A DNA stretch of 64,000 nt. Source: an uncultured Lachnospiraceae bacterium. Lineage in GTDB: Bacteria > Bacillota > Clostridia > Lachnospirales > Lachnospiraceae. How positions within the stretch are numbered: the first letter of the stretch is position 1; every line of letters begins with the position of its first letter. This document shows, piece by piece, positions 51,648 to 60,047 of this stretch. Made by a program: the position numbers and the translations under genes. Under the pieces are notes generated by a model. That model was given only the letters and a program-made list of their open reading frames with translations, ran no database searches and had not been told where the DNA came from. Location: positions 124,001-188,000 of the forward strand of contig CAJTKA010000002.1 of NCBI GenBank assembly GCA_910576815.1. Reading direction: 5' to 3'.

Positions 51648-51694
51648 ACTTGATACAACCTTTCTTCTACACAAATGGACTCGCAAATCCGCGC

Positions 51695-52246
51695 TTACCG
51701 AAACGGATTATAATACCGACTGCCGTCCCAGAAAGTCACCGTCATATCCACGACCGGCACAAGAACCGCCAGCCCGATGGCGATCCAGTCGTTTTTGGTC
51801 AATTTCCTCTGCATATACCAGGTGCGCTTCTTCTCCTTGCCAAAACCTCTCAGTTCCATAGCATTACTGACTGTTTCGATGCGATTGATGCTGGACATTA
51901 CCAGCGGCAGTAAGATTGCCACCGAATTTTTCAGTCTGGTAAAAAACTTATCCTTGCCGGAGAGATCGATTCCTCTCGCCTGCTGCGCCTGACTGATATT
52001 TGTGTACTCCCGCTGCACATCCGGGATATAACGCAGGGCCAGACTCACCGCATAACCCACCCGATAATTCACCCCGATCATTGCTAAGGATGCCGCAAAT
52101 TCACTGGGATCCGTGCAGGCGATAAAGAGCAGCGCCACAGGCACCACGCAAATCACCTTTACGGTGATGTTGAGATGATAAAAAAGCTGCCGGGCCGTGA
52201 TCGTATAAGGCCCGGCAATAGAGAAAAGGACCGTCCTGCATATCAT
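51695..52246 (-). pseudogene. Truncated ECF transporter T component
   Basis: About 183 residues of an EcfT/CbiQ membrane protein, including the conserved Ala-Arg-Gly motif in QAQQARGIDLSGKDKF and NAMELRGFGKEKKR. The N-terminal ~80 residues (first two spans) are absent. The readable part begins exactly where the ATPase remnant stops, in another frame (52246), so a deletion has fused the two genes. A chance ATG there is not a real start. Confidence 0.8.
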
Positions 52247-52889
52247 GCGTGATCATCACAATGGTGAACCCCTGCGCATTCAGGGTTTTCAAAAATTCCA
52301 TGATCTCCGTGTAATGTCTGTAGTCCTGCCCTGCCGTCGGCTCATCCATCAGAATGATCCGCGGACGCTGTACCAGGATCCCCGCGATCGTCACCCGCTT
52401 TTTCTGCCCGAAAGAAAGCGCCGATACCGGCCATTTTCGGAAAGGATACAAACCGCAGATCTTTAACGTTTCCTCCTCTCGACATACCAGGCACGTACTT
52501 TTTCCTTCTGCTCCTTTGTCAGGGAAAGGCTGTTTACATGCTGGGGCGATATTTCTTCCGTGATGGGCACGCCCGCATAGCGCAGAGCCGTCAGATAGAG
52601 CGGCTCCCTGATGCCGTGCTCCAAAAGCGCCTTTCCCGAAGTCAAAAATACTGCTCTCCTTCGCTTCCACGCCGCCCACAAAAAGTTTGCCCGTGCTCTC
52701 CCCCGGATAGGCGAAAGGGATCAAACCGTTGATGCAATTGCCGACAGTGCTCTTGCCGCTGCCGGAAGCGCCCGCGATCAGCACCTTCTCGCCCAGGTAG
52801 ATATCCAGCGTTATATGATGCAGCGTAGGACTTGCCTGTGCCGCATATTGAAATCCGTAGTCCTGAAACGAAATAGCGGGCTCTGCCAT
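52244..52889 (-). pseudogene. Internally deleted duplicated ECF ATPase (YkoD-like)
   Basis: Intact homologues have two ABC domains in about 560 residues. Here the first domain starts normally (MAEPAISFQDYGFQYAAQ, Walker A GASGSGKSTVGN). It jumps after SSIFDFGKG, shifting frame, to the inter-domain linker (LLEHGIREPLYLTALRYAG ... AWYVERRK). It then jumps again to the second half of domain 2 (LKICGLYPFRKWPVSALSFG, LMDEPTAGQDYRHY, MITHDM) and ends by fusion to EcfT. At least three deletions are needed. Confidence 0.82.
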
Positions 52890-52951
52890 ATCTTTTTCCT
52901 CACATACAAACAGATTCAAGGGAAGCTCCCCCGAATCTGCTCCTAAAAGTT

Positions 52952-53218
52952 CTAATCTTCTTCCTTTTCTAAGGAACCTTTTTCACTACAGTTTTCGAAT
53001 AACCGAGCAGCAAAAGCGTACCTACGACGCCAGTGGTGATGATGTTTGTCACGCCTGCAATAGGCCCGAACAGGGTAGCGAACACAGCCTCCACCGCATA
53101 CTGTAAACTTATGTAGGTGTTGGGCACAGGTGTCGGAATCGAGACCTTACCTAACACAAAGAATAGTGCCGCGCCGATACCAATCGCAACGAGGCTTATT
53201 ACCGATAATTTTTTTCAT
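52952..53218 (-). pseudogene. Decayed ECF S component (UPF0397-like)
   Basis: ATG at 53218 is followed by a run of seven A; with six, the frame would read MKKLSVISLVAIGIGAALFF, the UPF0397 start. The normal frame then gives VSIPTPVPNTYISLQYAVEA up to LFGPIAG and jumps directly to the C-terminal end (GVTNIITTGVVGTLLLLGYS), missing about 100 central residues. One lost A near the end converts KKGSLEKEED to KKVP-stop. So two slips and one deletion are seen. Confidence 0.8.
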
Positions 53219-53269
53219 TGGAATGACCTCCCTCGCCGGTGTTTTTTTTGCAAAACCAAAACCATTTTC

Positions 53270-53299
53270 ATTATAATCTTTGAAACGGTGGAATGTCAA
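53270..53299 (-). promoter_or_regulatory. Consensus promoter of the decayed ECF operon
   Basis: TTGACA (53299-53294), an 18-base spacer and TATAAT (53275-53270) on the minus strand, followed by a GGGAGG ribosome site. The control region is intact although all three genes are broken. Confidence 0.8.
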
Positions 53300-53325
53300 C
53301 CGCAGTCGTTTCCTGTTTGGCAGAA

Positions 53326-54690
53326 TCAGTTTTTAAAGCTGTGAATCGGTGCGGGGATCCTCCCCCCTCGGTTCACAAACGCTTCGCAGGAAAAGCCGTT
53401 TACAGGCATCACCGGAGCATAACCGAACAGCCCGCCAAACTCTACCTTCTCACCCACGCCCTTGCCGATGGCCGGGATCAGGCGCACCGCCGTGGTCTTT
53501 TGGTTCACCATGCCGATCGCCATCTCATCCGCGATGATGCCCGCGATCGTTGTATTCGGCGTGTCGCCCGGGATCGCGATCATGTCAAGGCCCACGGAAC
53601 AGACGCAGGTCATGGCCTCAAGCTTTTCAAGCGTAAGCGCACCTGCCGTCACCGCGTCGATCATGCCCTGGTCCTCGCTGACGGGAATAAACGCCCCGCT
53701 TAAGCCTCCCACATAGGAGGAAGCCATCACGCCGCCCTTCTTCACCTGATCGTTTAAAAGCGCCAGCGCCGCCGTCGTGCCGGGCGCGCCCGCGTATTCC
53801 AGTCCGATCTCGCATAAGATATCCGCTACGCTGTCCCCCACCGCAGGGGTCGGTGCAAGCGACAGATCCACGATGCCGAAAGGAATGTCAAGCATTCGGG
53901 AAGCCTCTCTCGCCACGAGCTGTCCCACTCTGGTCACCTTAAAAGCCGTCTTTTTAATGGTCTCACAAAGCACCTCAAAATTCTCACCACGAACCTTCTG
54001 TAAGGCCGTCTTCACCACGCCCGGACCGCTGACCCCGACATTTACCACCGCGTCAGCCTCGGTCACCCCGTGAAAGGCGCCCGCCATAAAAGGATTGTCA
54101 TCCGGCGCGTTGCAAAACACCACCAGCTTCATGCAGTCGGCGCTGTCCTGATCCTTACTGATCACAGCCGTCTCCTTGATGATCTCTCCCATCAGGCGCA
54201 CCGCATCCATGTTGATGCCCGTTCTGGTGGAACCCAGATTCACGGAACTGCACACCCGCTCTGTGGCGTGCAGGGCCTGCGGAATCGAACGGATCAAAAG
54301 CTCATCCGCCGCCGTCATCCCCTTGGAAACCAGCGCGGAATAACCTCCGATCAGATTGACGCCTACCGCCTGCGCTGCCCGATCCATGGTTTTGGCCAGC
54401 GTCACAAAATCCTCGCTGCTCTTGCAGGCTGCGCCGCCGACAAGCGCCATGGGCGTAATGGATATGCGCTTATTGACAATCGGTATGCCAAATTCTTTTT
54501 CAATCTCGTCACCGACTTTGACCAGCTCTTTCGCGGTGGCTGTAATTTTTTCATAAACTCTGTCATTGACCTTTTTTAAGTCCCCGTCAATGCAGTCTAA
54601 CAGGCTGATGCCCAGCGTAATGGTACGCACGTCAAGATTTTCCTTGGCGATCATCTCATTGGTTTCAGCCACTTCAAATAAATTTATCAT
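53326..54690 (-). CDS. DUF711 / PFL-family protein (UPF0210)
   Basis: 454 residues, standard for UPF0210. Typical blocks are TITLGISLLDC near residue 25, RISITPMALVGGAA near 75, ALVSKGMTAADELLIRSIP near 120 and VNVGVSGPGVVKTAL near 215. The function is not established, though the genes almost always pair with an ACT-domain gene, as here. The C-terminus includes CVCSVGLDMIAIPGDTP. Confidence 0.92.
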   Translation of the reverse strand: MINLFEVAETNEMIAKENLDVRTITLGISLLDCIDGDLKKVNDRVYEKITATAKELVKVGDEIEKEFGIPIVNKRISITPMALVGGAACKSSEDFVTLAKTMDRAAQAVGVNLIGGYSALVSKGMTAADELLIRSIPQALHATERVCSSVNLGSTRTGINMDAVRLMGEIIKETAVISKDQDSADCMKLVVFCNAPDDNPFMAGAFHGVTEADAVVNVGVSGPGVVKTALQKVRGENFEVLCETIKKTAFKVTRVGQLVAREASRMLDIPFGIVDLSLAPTPAVGDSVADILCEIGLEYAGAPGTTAALALLNDQVKKGGVMASSYVGGLSGAFIPVSEDQGMIDAVTAGALTLEKLEAMTCVCSVGLDMIAIPGDTPNTTIAGIIADEMAIGMVNQKTTAVRLIPAIGKGVGEKVEFGGLFGYAPVMPVNGFSCEAFVNRGGRIPAPIHSFKN

Positions 54691-54709
54691 AGTTGCCTTT
54701 TCCTCCTAA

Positions 54710-54810
54710 ACTCGCAAACCCGTGCTTCGCACTTCCTGTCCGATTTCATGGAACGTTTGCTCGTTAATGCCGCATGAAAAACAAATGCCGCTTCACGTCG
54801 CTTGTTTTTC
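54710..54810 (-). repeat. Palindrome-rich leader of the DUF711 gene
   Basis: ACTCGCAAACCCG (54710-54722) is identical to 9343-9355 and near-identical to 51679-51691. A GTGC-TTC-GCAC hairpin follows it, then further short palindromes. It ends about 20 bases before the start codon. Confidence 0.55.
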
Positions 54811-54821
54811 CTTTGCGGCTA

Positions 54822-55094
54822 TTAAATCCGATGCATCTGATCGAAAATCTCTTCCTTTTGGCAGCGGATGACCACGCCGATCTCCTCACCGAGCGCGTTC
54901 AGCTCGTCCACGATCACCCCGAAATCTTTGTTCGTCAGATTGGTATCCACGACCATCATCATGTTAAAGAAGCCCTGTACGATGGTCTGCGAGATATCGA
55001 GGATATTGATCTGGTTCTGTGCCAGATAGGTACATACCTTTGCGATAATGCCCACCGTGTCTTTTCCCACTACCGTAATAATCGTCTTTTTCAT
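54822..55094 (-). CDS. ACT domain protein (UPF0237)
   Basis: 90 residues, a single ACT fold: KKTIITVVGKDTVGIIAKVC at the start, QNQINILDISQTIVQGFFNM in the middle and DFGVIVDELNALGEEIGV near the end. These small proteins accompany UPF0210 genes and probably bind an amino acid or similar ligand to control the partner. It lies 131 bases upstream of that gene. Confidence 0.93.
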   Translation of the reverse strand: MKKTIITVVGKDTVGIIAKVCTYLAQNQINILDISQTIVQGFFNMMMVVDTNLTNKDFGVIVDELNALGEEIGVVIRCQKEEIFDQMHRI

Positions 55095-55123
55095 TGTCTC
55101 CTCTTTTCTGCGCCGCTTTCTGT

Positions 55124-55158
55124 AAAAAAGACTATAACGTTTTCTGTTATAGCCTTTT
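55124..55158 (-). terminator. Terminator after the chemoreceptor gene
   Basis: CTATAAC (55132-55138) pairs with GTTATAG (55146-55152); T-runs occur on both sides. On the minus strand it ends the chemoreceptor transcript about 25 bases past its stop. Confidence 0.8.
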
Positions 55159-55183
55159 TATCTGTCCTTTTGCATCCATATTT

Positions 55184-56002
55184 CTACAGCCTTACGTCAT
55201 TCTCCAGCTCATTGGCCACGGATATGGTTTTATCCAATATCGTTTGAATTGAACTGATGCTATCCATATAGCTCTTTGCTACACTGTTTGCCTCTTTGAT
55301 AGAATTGGTGATGGCTTCCAGGTGACTCACGATCGCCGCCAAAGTAGTCTTGATTTCGGCAGCGGAGCTGCTGCTGTCCTTAGCCAGTTTCCCCATCTCC
55401 GTCGCAACGACTGCAAACCCTCTGCCCGCTTCTCCGCTCCGCGCCGCCTCTATGGACGCGTTCAACGCAAGGATATTGGAATGTGACGCGTTGCTGCTGA
55501 TCTCCCCTACCACATCAGCCGCCCTGTTAACATCCTGCTCCACATCCGTCGTCATCCGATTCATATCCGTGAGCATCGTAAACAAACTCTCGACACCGTT
55601 CACAACATCCTGAATGGAACTGTCGATCTGCTGAATGGATCCCTGAAATTCTGAGGCGATCTCCCGTACCTTCTCCCTGCCCTCCACGGAATAGGAGCAG
55701 ATGATACAGCCCACAACCTGTCCGCCGTCCCTGATCGGGATCAGATTACCCTCGACCGGAAATCCCATGACTTCCTTAGGCAGATGATTATGTTTGGCAA
55801 CTCCCTTTGCCAGGACCGTATCCAGCATTCCGCTCGGATCCTGAAATACGGAACCGACCTCATACTGCGGCGGGATCTCCGGCGGCAGCACAAATCCCTG
55901 TACCACCTTGTTACTATCTAAAACAGAAAGAATCACGTCCTTTTCGTATAATTTATTGATCACATCCAGATGATCCACAAAAAACTGCAATTTTTCGTTC
56001 AT
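55184..56002 (-). CDS. Soluble methyl-accepting chemotaxis-type protein
   Basis: 272 residues and no membrane span. The first ~115 residues resemble a PAS-like ligand domain (FPVEGNLIPIRDGGQVVGCI). The rest is a short MCP signalling coiled coil with the conserved tip NILALNASIEAARSGEAGRG and FAVVATEMGKLAKDSS. Only a few heptads flank the tip, so it is a short-class cytoplasmic receptor. It is a single-gene unit with its own promoter and terminator. Confidence 0.9.
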   Translation of the reverse strand: MNEKLQFFVDHLDVINKLYEKDVILSVLDSNKVVQGFVLPPEIPPQYEVGSVFQDPSGMLDTVLAKGVAKHNHLPKEVMGFPVEGNLIPIRDGGQVVGCIICSYSVEGREKVREIASEFQGSIQQIDSSIQDVVNGVESLFTMLTDMNRMTTDVEQDVNRAADVVGEISSNASHSNILALNASIEAARSGEAGRGFAVVATEMGKLAKDSSSSAAEIKTTLAAIVSHLEAITNSIKEANSVAKSYMDSISSIQTILDKTISVANELENDVRL

Positions 56003-56069
56003 GAAAAACCCCTCCCGCCTGTAATCTCACGTTCCCTTCTTGCAAAGCGTGTTCCTCAATATTAGTTTG

Positions 56070-56098
56070 ATTTTAACACAATGTCATTTTCGTTGCAA
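56070..56098 (-). promoter_or_regulatory. Promoter of the chemoreceptor gene
   Basis: TTGCAA (56098-56093), a 17-base spacer and TAAAAT (56075-56070) on the minus strand. Confidence 0.65.
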
Positions 56099-56165
56099 TG
56101 TTATTTCTCTCTTTCCCTGATGCAGATTCATTCCTGAACGTCCCTGTCGTTGATCCGCCTGCCTC

Positions 56166-56966
56166 CTACCATACTTCGATCATATCGGACACTTCGCTGC
56201 GCTTTGCAACATACACCGGAAAATCATTGCCGTTATATTTCGTGTCGGACATGGTGACCTCCACCCGCACCGACTCATAAGCCAGCTCCGGGAGATTGTT
56301 TTCCTTGCTCAGATGCCCCAACACGATTGCCTGCATCTTGTCATGCAAAAGACGGCTTAAGAGCTTTCCCGCCGCCTCGTTGGACAGATGCCCCCGCTCG
56401 CCCAGGATCCTCTTTTTTAAATAATAAGGATAAGGTCCGACCTGTAACATATGTACGTCGTGATTCGCCTCCAGATAAAGGAGATCCAGATTCCGCAGGC
56501 ACTCCACCGTATAATCATTGTAACACCCAAGATCCGTGATGATCCCGATTTTTTTGCCGTCATGACTGATACGGTAAGCTACAGGATCAGCCGCATCATG
56601 GGACGTCCTTATGGGGCAGAGCGTAATATCCTTGATGATACACCGTTCATCCGGAACAATAGTCTGAAAAAGAGCGGGATCAATCTCTCCTAACGAAGCG
56701 GTCTGTTTGATGGCTTCGATGGTGCCTGCCGTGGCGTAAATGGGTATCTCATATTTCCTGGAAAGCACCCCCAGACCGTTGATATGATCGGCGTGCTCAT
56801 GGGTGATACAAATGCCGTCAATGTCTCTCATGGATAAGCCCAGCGCAGAAAGCCCTGCCTCCGTCCGTTTCCCGCTGATGCCCACATCCATCAAAAGATG
56901 CGTGGCGTCGCTTCCCACATAAACGCAGTTTCCGCTGCTGCCGCTGGCAATGCTGCATAGTCTCAT
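56166..56966 (-). CDS. MBL-fold hydrolase, WalJ/YycJ-like
   Basis: 266 residues. The start RLCSIASGSSGNCVYVGSD is typical of the YycJ group, and the metal motif is ITHEHADHINGL near 60; further ligands are in RTSHDAADPVAY and EANHDVHMLQ. The family has 5'-3' exonuclease activity linked to DNA repair. The ATG at 56966 starts the conserved strand but has a weak ribosome site. It lies directly downstream of the FtsA-like gene, separated by an 11-bp hairpin (56982-57010). Confidence 0.87.
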   Translation of the reverse strand: MRLCSIASGSSGNCVYVGSDATHLLMDVGISGKRTEAGLSALGLSMRDIDGICITHEHADHINGLGVLSRKYEIPIYATAGTIEAIKQTASLGEIDPALFQTIVPDERCIIKDITLCPIRTSHDAADPVAYRISHDGKKIGIITDLGCYNDYTVECLRNLDLLYLEANHDVHMLQVGPYPYYLKKRILGERGHLSNEAAGKLLSRLLHDKMQAIVLGHLSKENNLPELAYESVRVEVTMSDTKYNGNDFPVYVAKRSEVSDMIEVW

Positions 56967-57034
56967 AGTAATGTCAACCACAGCGTCCCCGCCATTCCTG
57001 CGGGGACGCTTCTTCCTTCTTCGTTTTTCTGCCG

Positions 57035-59368
57035 CTATTTCTTCCAATAAATCTCGATGTTATCGCCGCTCTTGATGCTTTCCATATACTGTGCGCCTCT
57101 GCCGTTTAGATTGGTCACGATGCCGCTTCCCTCAGGCTTGGAAAGATCAAAGTCAATATACTCAAACACATCCACGAACACATAGTTTTTCTTGCCGGAG
57201 AGCTTGATCTGCTCGCCGTTGACCGTCACGATGATGGACACGGGCACATGTTTGTTTAAAAGTTCTTCCCGCCGCTTTTCTTCCTCCGCTTTGGCGCGGG
57301 CGGCTTCTTCCTCTCTGGCTCTGGCTTTTGCTTTCGCCTCCTCCTCGGCACGTTTCACACCAGGGCCCATCACGATCCTTGCGCCCTTCTTCTTTTCCTC
57401 TACATCCTGTGGCTCGTCTCCCGCTGCCACTTCCACGGTGTCTCCTGCAGTGCCGCTTCCCGATGCTCCGGTCTCTCCTGTCAGCTCATCGCTGCCTGCC
57501 GCTTTTGAGGCAAGCGCAGAAAAGCCGGCCGTACCCGCAGGCCTGTCTTCCCGTACACGTTCTTCTGCTTTTTCCTCCGGTTCATAAACCTCCACATCAG
57601 AAAGCTGCAATTCCTCCATCGTCCAGATCACGGAAAAATTCTCGTACACCTTTGTATCCATATCGGCCAGCTTGTTATTCACGTAGATATTCATGCTCCA
57701 GTCAATGGTCACATCCATGAATTCAGAAATCTGCCGTACCGTATAGTAGCCCAGGATTTCGATCTCGTCATTCTCCTGAATCTCATAATACTCGGACTGC
57801 AGCTCGCCGTTTACGCTGGCAAATTTGGGCAGATCCACCCTTTTGTCATTGACATCCACCCACATCTTCGACCCGAACTCAGGCAGCTCGCCTAATGTCA
57901 TCTGTGCCGGTTCCCCGGCAGTAGACTCCACCACCCGAATCTGATCGTTTGCATGGATCAGGGTATAAATATCCGCCTCGTTGCCGTTCACGGTGATCTG
58001 CGCCGCCTCTCCAAAATCTCCTCTGGCAATGCGCGGTTTCCCGTTGACCGTATAGTTTAGCTCCTTCCCGCGCCTGGGGAACAGACCGTCGCTGGCAAAC
58101 TCCGCCTGCATCGCCGCATCGACGACAGCCGCCTTATTGTTATCATAGATCTTTACCCGCTGGTCATTAAAATAAACGAAGATAAAGTTGTTGCTCTGCT
58201 CATAGTAACTCAAACAGATACCGATGGGTGTCACCATCAGGGAATCTTTTCTGGCATCCGACTCCAAAAATTCAATCCCCTGCATGACCTCCTCGCCCCT
58301 GACTGCCACACGCTCATTCTGAATATCCAGTTTCTGCGCCAGCGCCTTTGTATAGCCCGGAAGCTTGCCGCCGCCGCCTACCACAAACACCGCGCTCACG
58401 GACTTATCGCCGTTTAATTCCTTGATCTTAGCTGCTGCCTGGCTGGTCATGTTCTCAATCACCTCAGACACCACCTGCTCCACCGCCTCGCTGGTGATGG
58501 TCTGGGTCAGCCCCATGATATCCTTGTACTCGATCACATCCTTTACGCCCGTGTCCCGCTTGATCTGCTCCGCCGTGGCAAAGTCCACCAGACAGTGCTT
58601 AGCGACCACTTCCGTGAGGGAATCCCCCGCAATGGGGATCATGCCGTAAGCGATGATGCTGCCGTCTCTGGTAACGGAAATATCAGAAGTGCCCGCGCCC
58701 ACATCCACCAGCGCAATATTTAACATGCGGTACATCTCGGGGATGGCTACCTGGATCGCCGCGATCGGCTCCAGTGTCAGATTCACCACGTCAAGGCCGG
58801 CCACGCCGACCGCTTTATAAAGACCATCCACCACATCTTCCGGCAGGAAGGTCGCGATCAGATCCGCGCCGATGGTCTTTGCCTTATGCCCTTCCAGATT
58901 TCCGATCGTGTAGCCGTTCATATAATAACGAACCACCGAATAACCGACACAGTAGAACTTCATATCCATATCATTCTTTTCCAGGAAGTCCTGATAGGCA
59001 CGCTCAATGCCCGCAGAATCCAGGGCATAAATATCCTCCCCCGTGATTTCCCGCTCATTCTCAAGCTCCTGATCCACCCGTATGTTCACGGTCTGCAGCA
59101 CGCGGCCCGCCGCCGCGATACAGACGTCTTTTAAGGGTCTGCCGACATGCTCCTCGAGCTCCGACTTGACCTCTTTGATGGTATCGCTCACTTTGTAGAT
59201 ATCATGGATCTGCCCGTCCAGCATGGCCCTTGTCTGGTGCTCCCTGATACTCTGCTTCACCACATGGAATTTACCTCCCACGCGGTAGCCCACCGTACCT
59301 ACAATGCTTCTTGTCCCGATATCCAAGCCAAACACTAATTGTCCCGGAATTTTTTTTACTTCTGCCAC
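57035..59368 (-). CDS. Very long FtsA-like actin-fold protein
   Basis: 777 residues against about 420 for FtsA. The actin fold occupies roughly 1-385 (phosphate 1 FGLDIGTRSIVGTVGY, phosphate 2 NIALVDVGAGTSDISV, adenosine FVVGGGGKLPGYTKAL). The C-terminal half has three related beta segments, each opening with a VN(G/D) strand and closing with a short acidic turn: NDQIRVVES, NDEIEILGY and GDNIEIYWK. An Ala/Glu/Lys-rich linker lies at about 595-700. It starts with GTG at 59368, inside the end of coaE. A divisome or pilus-type scaffold role is possible. Confidence 0.82.
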   Translation of the reverse strand: MAEVKKIPGQLVFGLDIGTRSIVGTVGYRVGGKFHVVKQSIREHQTRAMLDGQIHDIYKVSDTIKEVKSELEEHVGRPLKDVCIAAAGRVLQTVNIRVDQELENEREITGEDIYALDSAGIERAYQDFLEKNDMDMKFYCVGYSVVRYYMNGYTIGNLEGHKAKTIGADLIATFLPEDVVDGLYKAVGVAGLDVVNLTLEPIAAIQVAIPEMYRMLNIALVDVGAGTSDISVTRDGSIIAYGMIPIAGDSLTEVVAKHCLVDFATAEQIKRDTGVKDVIEYKDIMGLTQTITSEAVEQVVSEVIENMTSQAAAKIKELNGDKSVSAVFVVGGGGKLPGYTKALAQKLDIQNERVAVRGEEVMQGIEFLESDARKDSLMVTPIGICLSYYEQSNNFIFVYFNDQRVKIYDNNKAAVVDAAMQAEFASDGLFPRRGKELNYTVNGKPRIARGDFGEAAQITVNGNEADIYTLIHANDQIRVVESTAGEPAQMTLGELPEFGSKMWVDVNDKRVDLPKFASVNGELQSEYYEIQENDEIEILGYYTVRQISEFMDVTIDWSMNIYVNNKLADMDTKVYENFSVIWTMEELQLSDVEVYEPEEKAEERVREDRPAGTAGFSALASKAAGSDELTGETGASGSGTAGDTVEVAAGDEPQDVEEKKKGARIVMGPGVKRAEEEAKAKARAREEEAARAKAEEEKRREELLNKHVPVSIIVTVNGEQIKLSGKKNYVFVDVFEYIDFDLSKPEGSGIVTNLNGRGAQYMESIKSGDNIEIYWKK

Positions 59369-59961
59369 TGGTCTTCCCCCAATTCTTTCTCTATTTGTTC
59401 ATAGACGCTTGCAAGCGTACCGTTATTCTCTATCACCAAAGCGCAGTGTTTCAGGAAATCTTCATCTGAAAGCTGACTTCTCAAAATCGCCTCGATTTTT
59501 TCATCAGGATAGCCTCTGCTCTCCTTCAGCCTTTGCCGCCTTGCCGTTTCATCTGCACGAATGTACCACAGCCCGTCCACAATTTCGGCATAGCCCTCCT
59601 CGATCAAAAGCGCCGCCTCGATAAAAAGAAAATCCCGTTTCCCGCTTTCTCTCTCTTTTGCGATCTCCGAAAGGAGATATTTTTTCACCGCCGGGTGCAC
59701 AATGTCGTTTACCCTCTGCAGCAGTCCGCTGTCTGCGAAGATCCGCGCCGCCATCTTCTGTCTGTCGATCCTTCCAGCTGCATCTAATATTTCAGCCCCT
59801 AAAAGGGCGACCAGCGGTTCAAAGCAGGCACCCCCCGGCTCCTCCAATTGATGGGCAGCCTGATCGGCTTTGATGACGCGACAGTTGTACGTTTGTGCCA
59901 AATGATCGAGCACCGCCGATTTCCCCGCGCCCACACCGCCTGTAATTCCTATGACTCTCAT
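59356..59961 (-). CDS. coaE: Dephospho-CoA kinase
   Basis: 201 residues. The P-loop is GITGGVGAGKSAVLDHLA at the N-terminus; further blocks are VIKADQAAHQLEEPG and FIEAALLIEEGYAEIVDGLW. It phosphorylates dephospho-CoA in the last step of CoA synthesis. It follows polA, a frequent bacterial order, and overlaps the FtsA-like start by 13 bases. Confidence 0.95.
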   Translation of the reverse strand: MRVIGITGGVGAGKSAVLDHLAQTYNCRVIKADQAAHQLEEPGGACFEPLVALLGAEILDAAGRIDRQKMAARIFADSGLLQRVNDIVHPAVKKYLLSEIAKERESGKRDFLFIEAALLIEEGYAEIVDGLWYIRADETARRQRLKESRGYPDEKIEAILRSQLSDEDFLKHCALVIENNGTLASVYEQIEKELGEDQWQK

Positions 59962-60047
59962 ATGTTATCTACCTGACTTTTCGTTCTCAGTCTGTTGCTT
60001 CATCTCATTCTCATGTTAACTTCTCTGTCTCGTTGTGCTTTCCGCCT

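Noticed and set aside
52101..52243. C-terminal tail of the ECF ATPase frame past MITHDM
   Set aside because: This part reads EcfT coding DNA in the wrong frame, so it is an artefact of the deletion fusion.
52463..52681. Separate small protein ending AWYVERRKR
   Set aside because: It is the inter-domain linker of the ECF ATPase in a shifted frame, not an independent gene.
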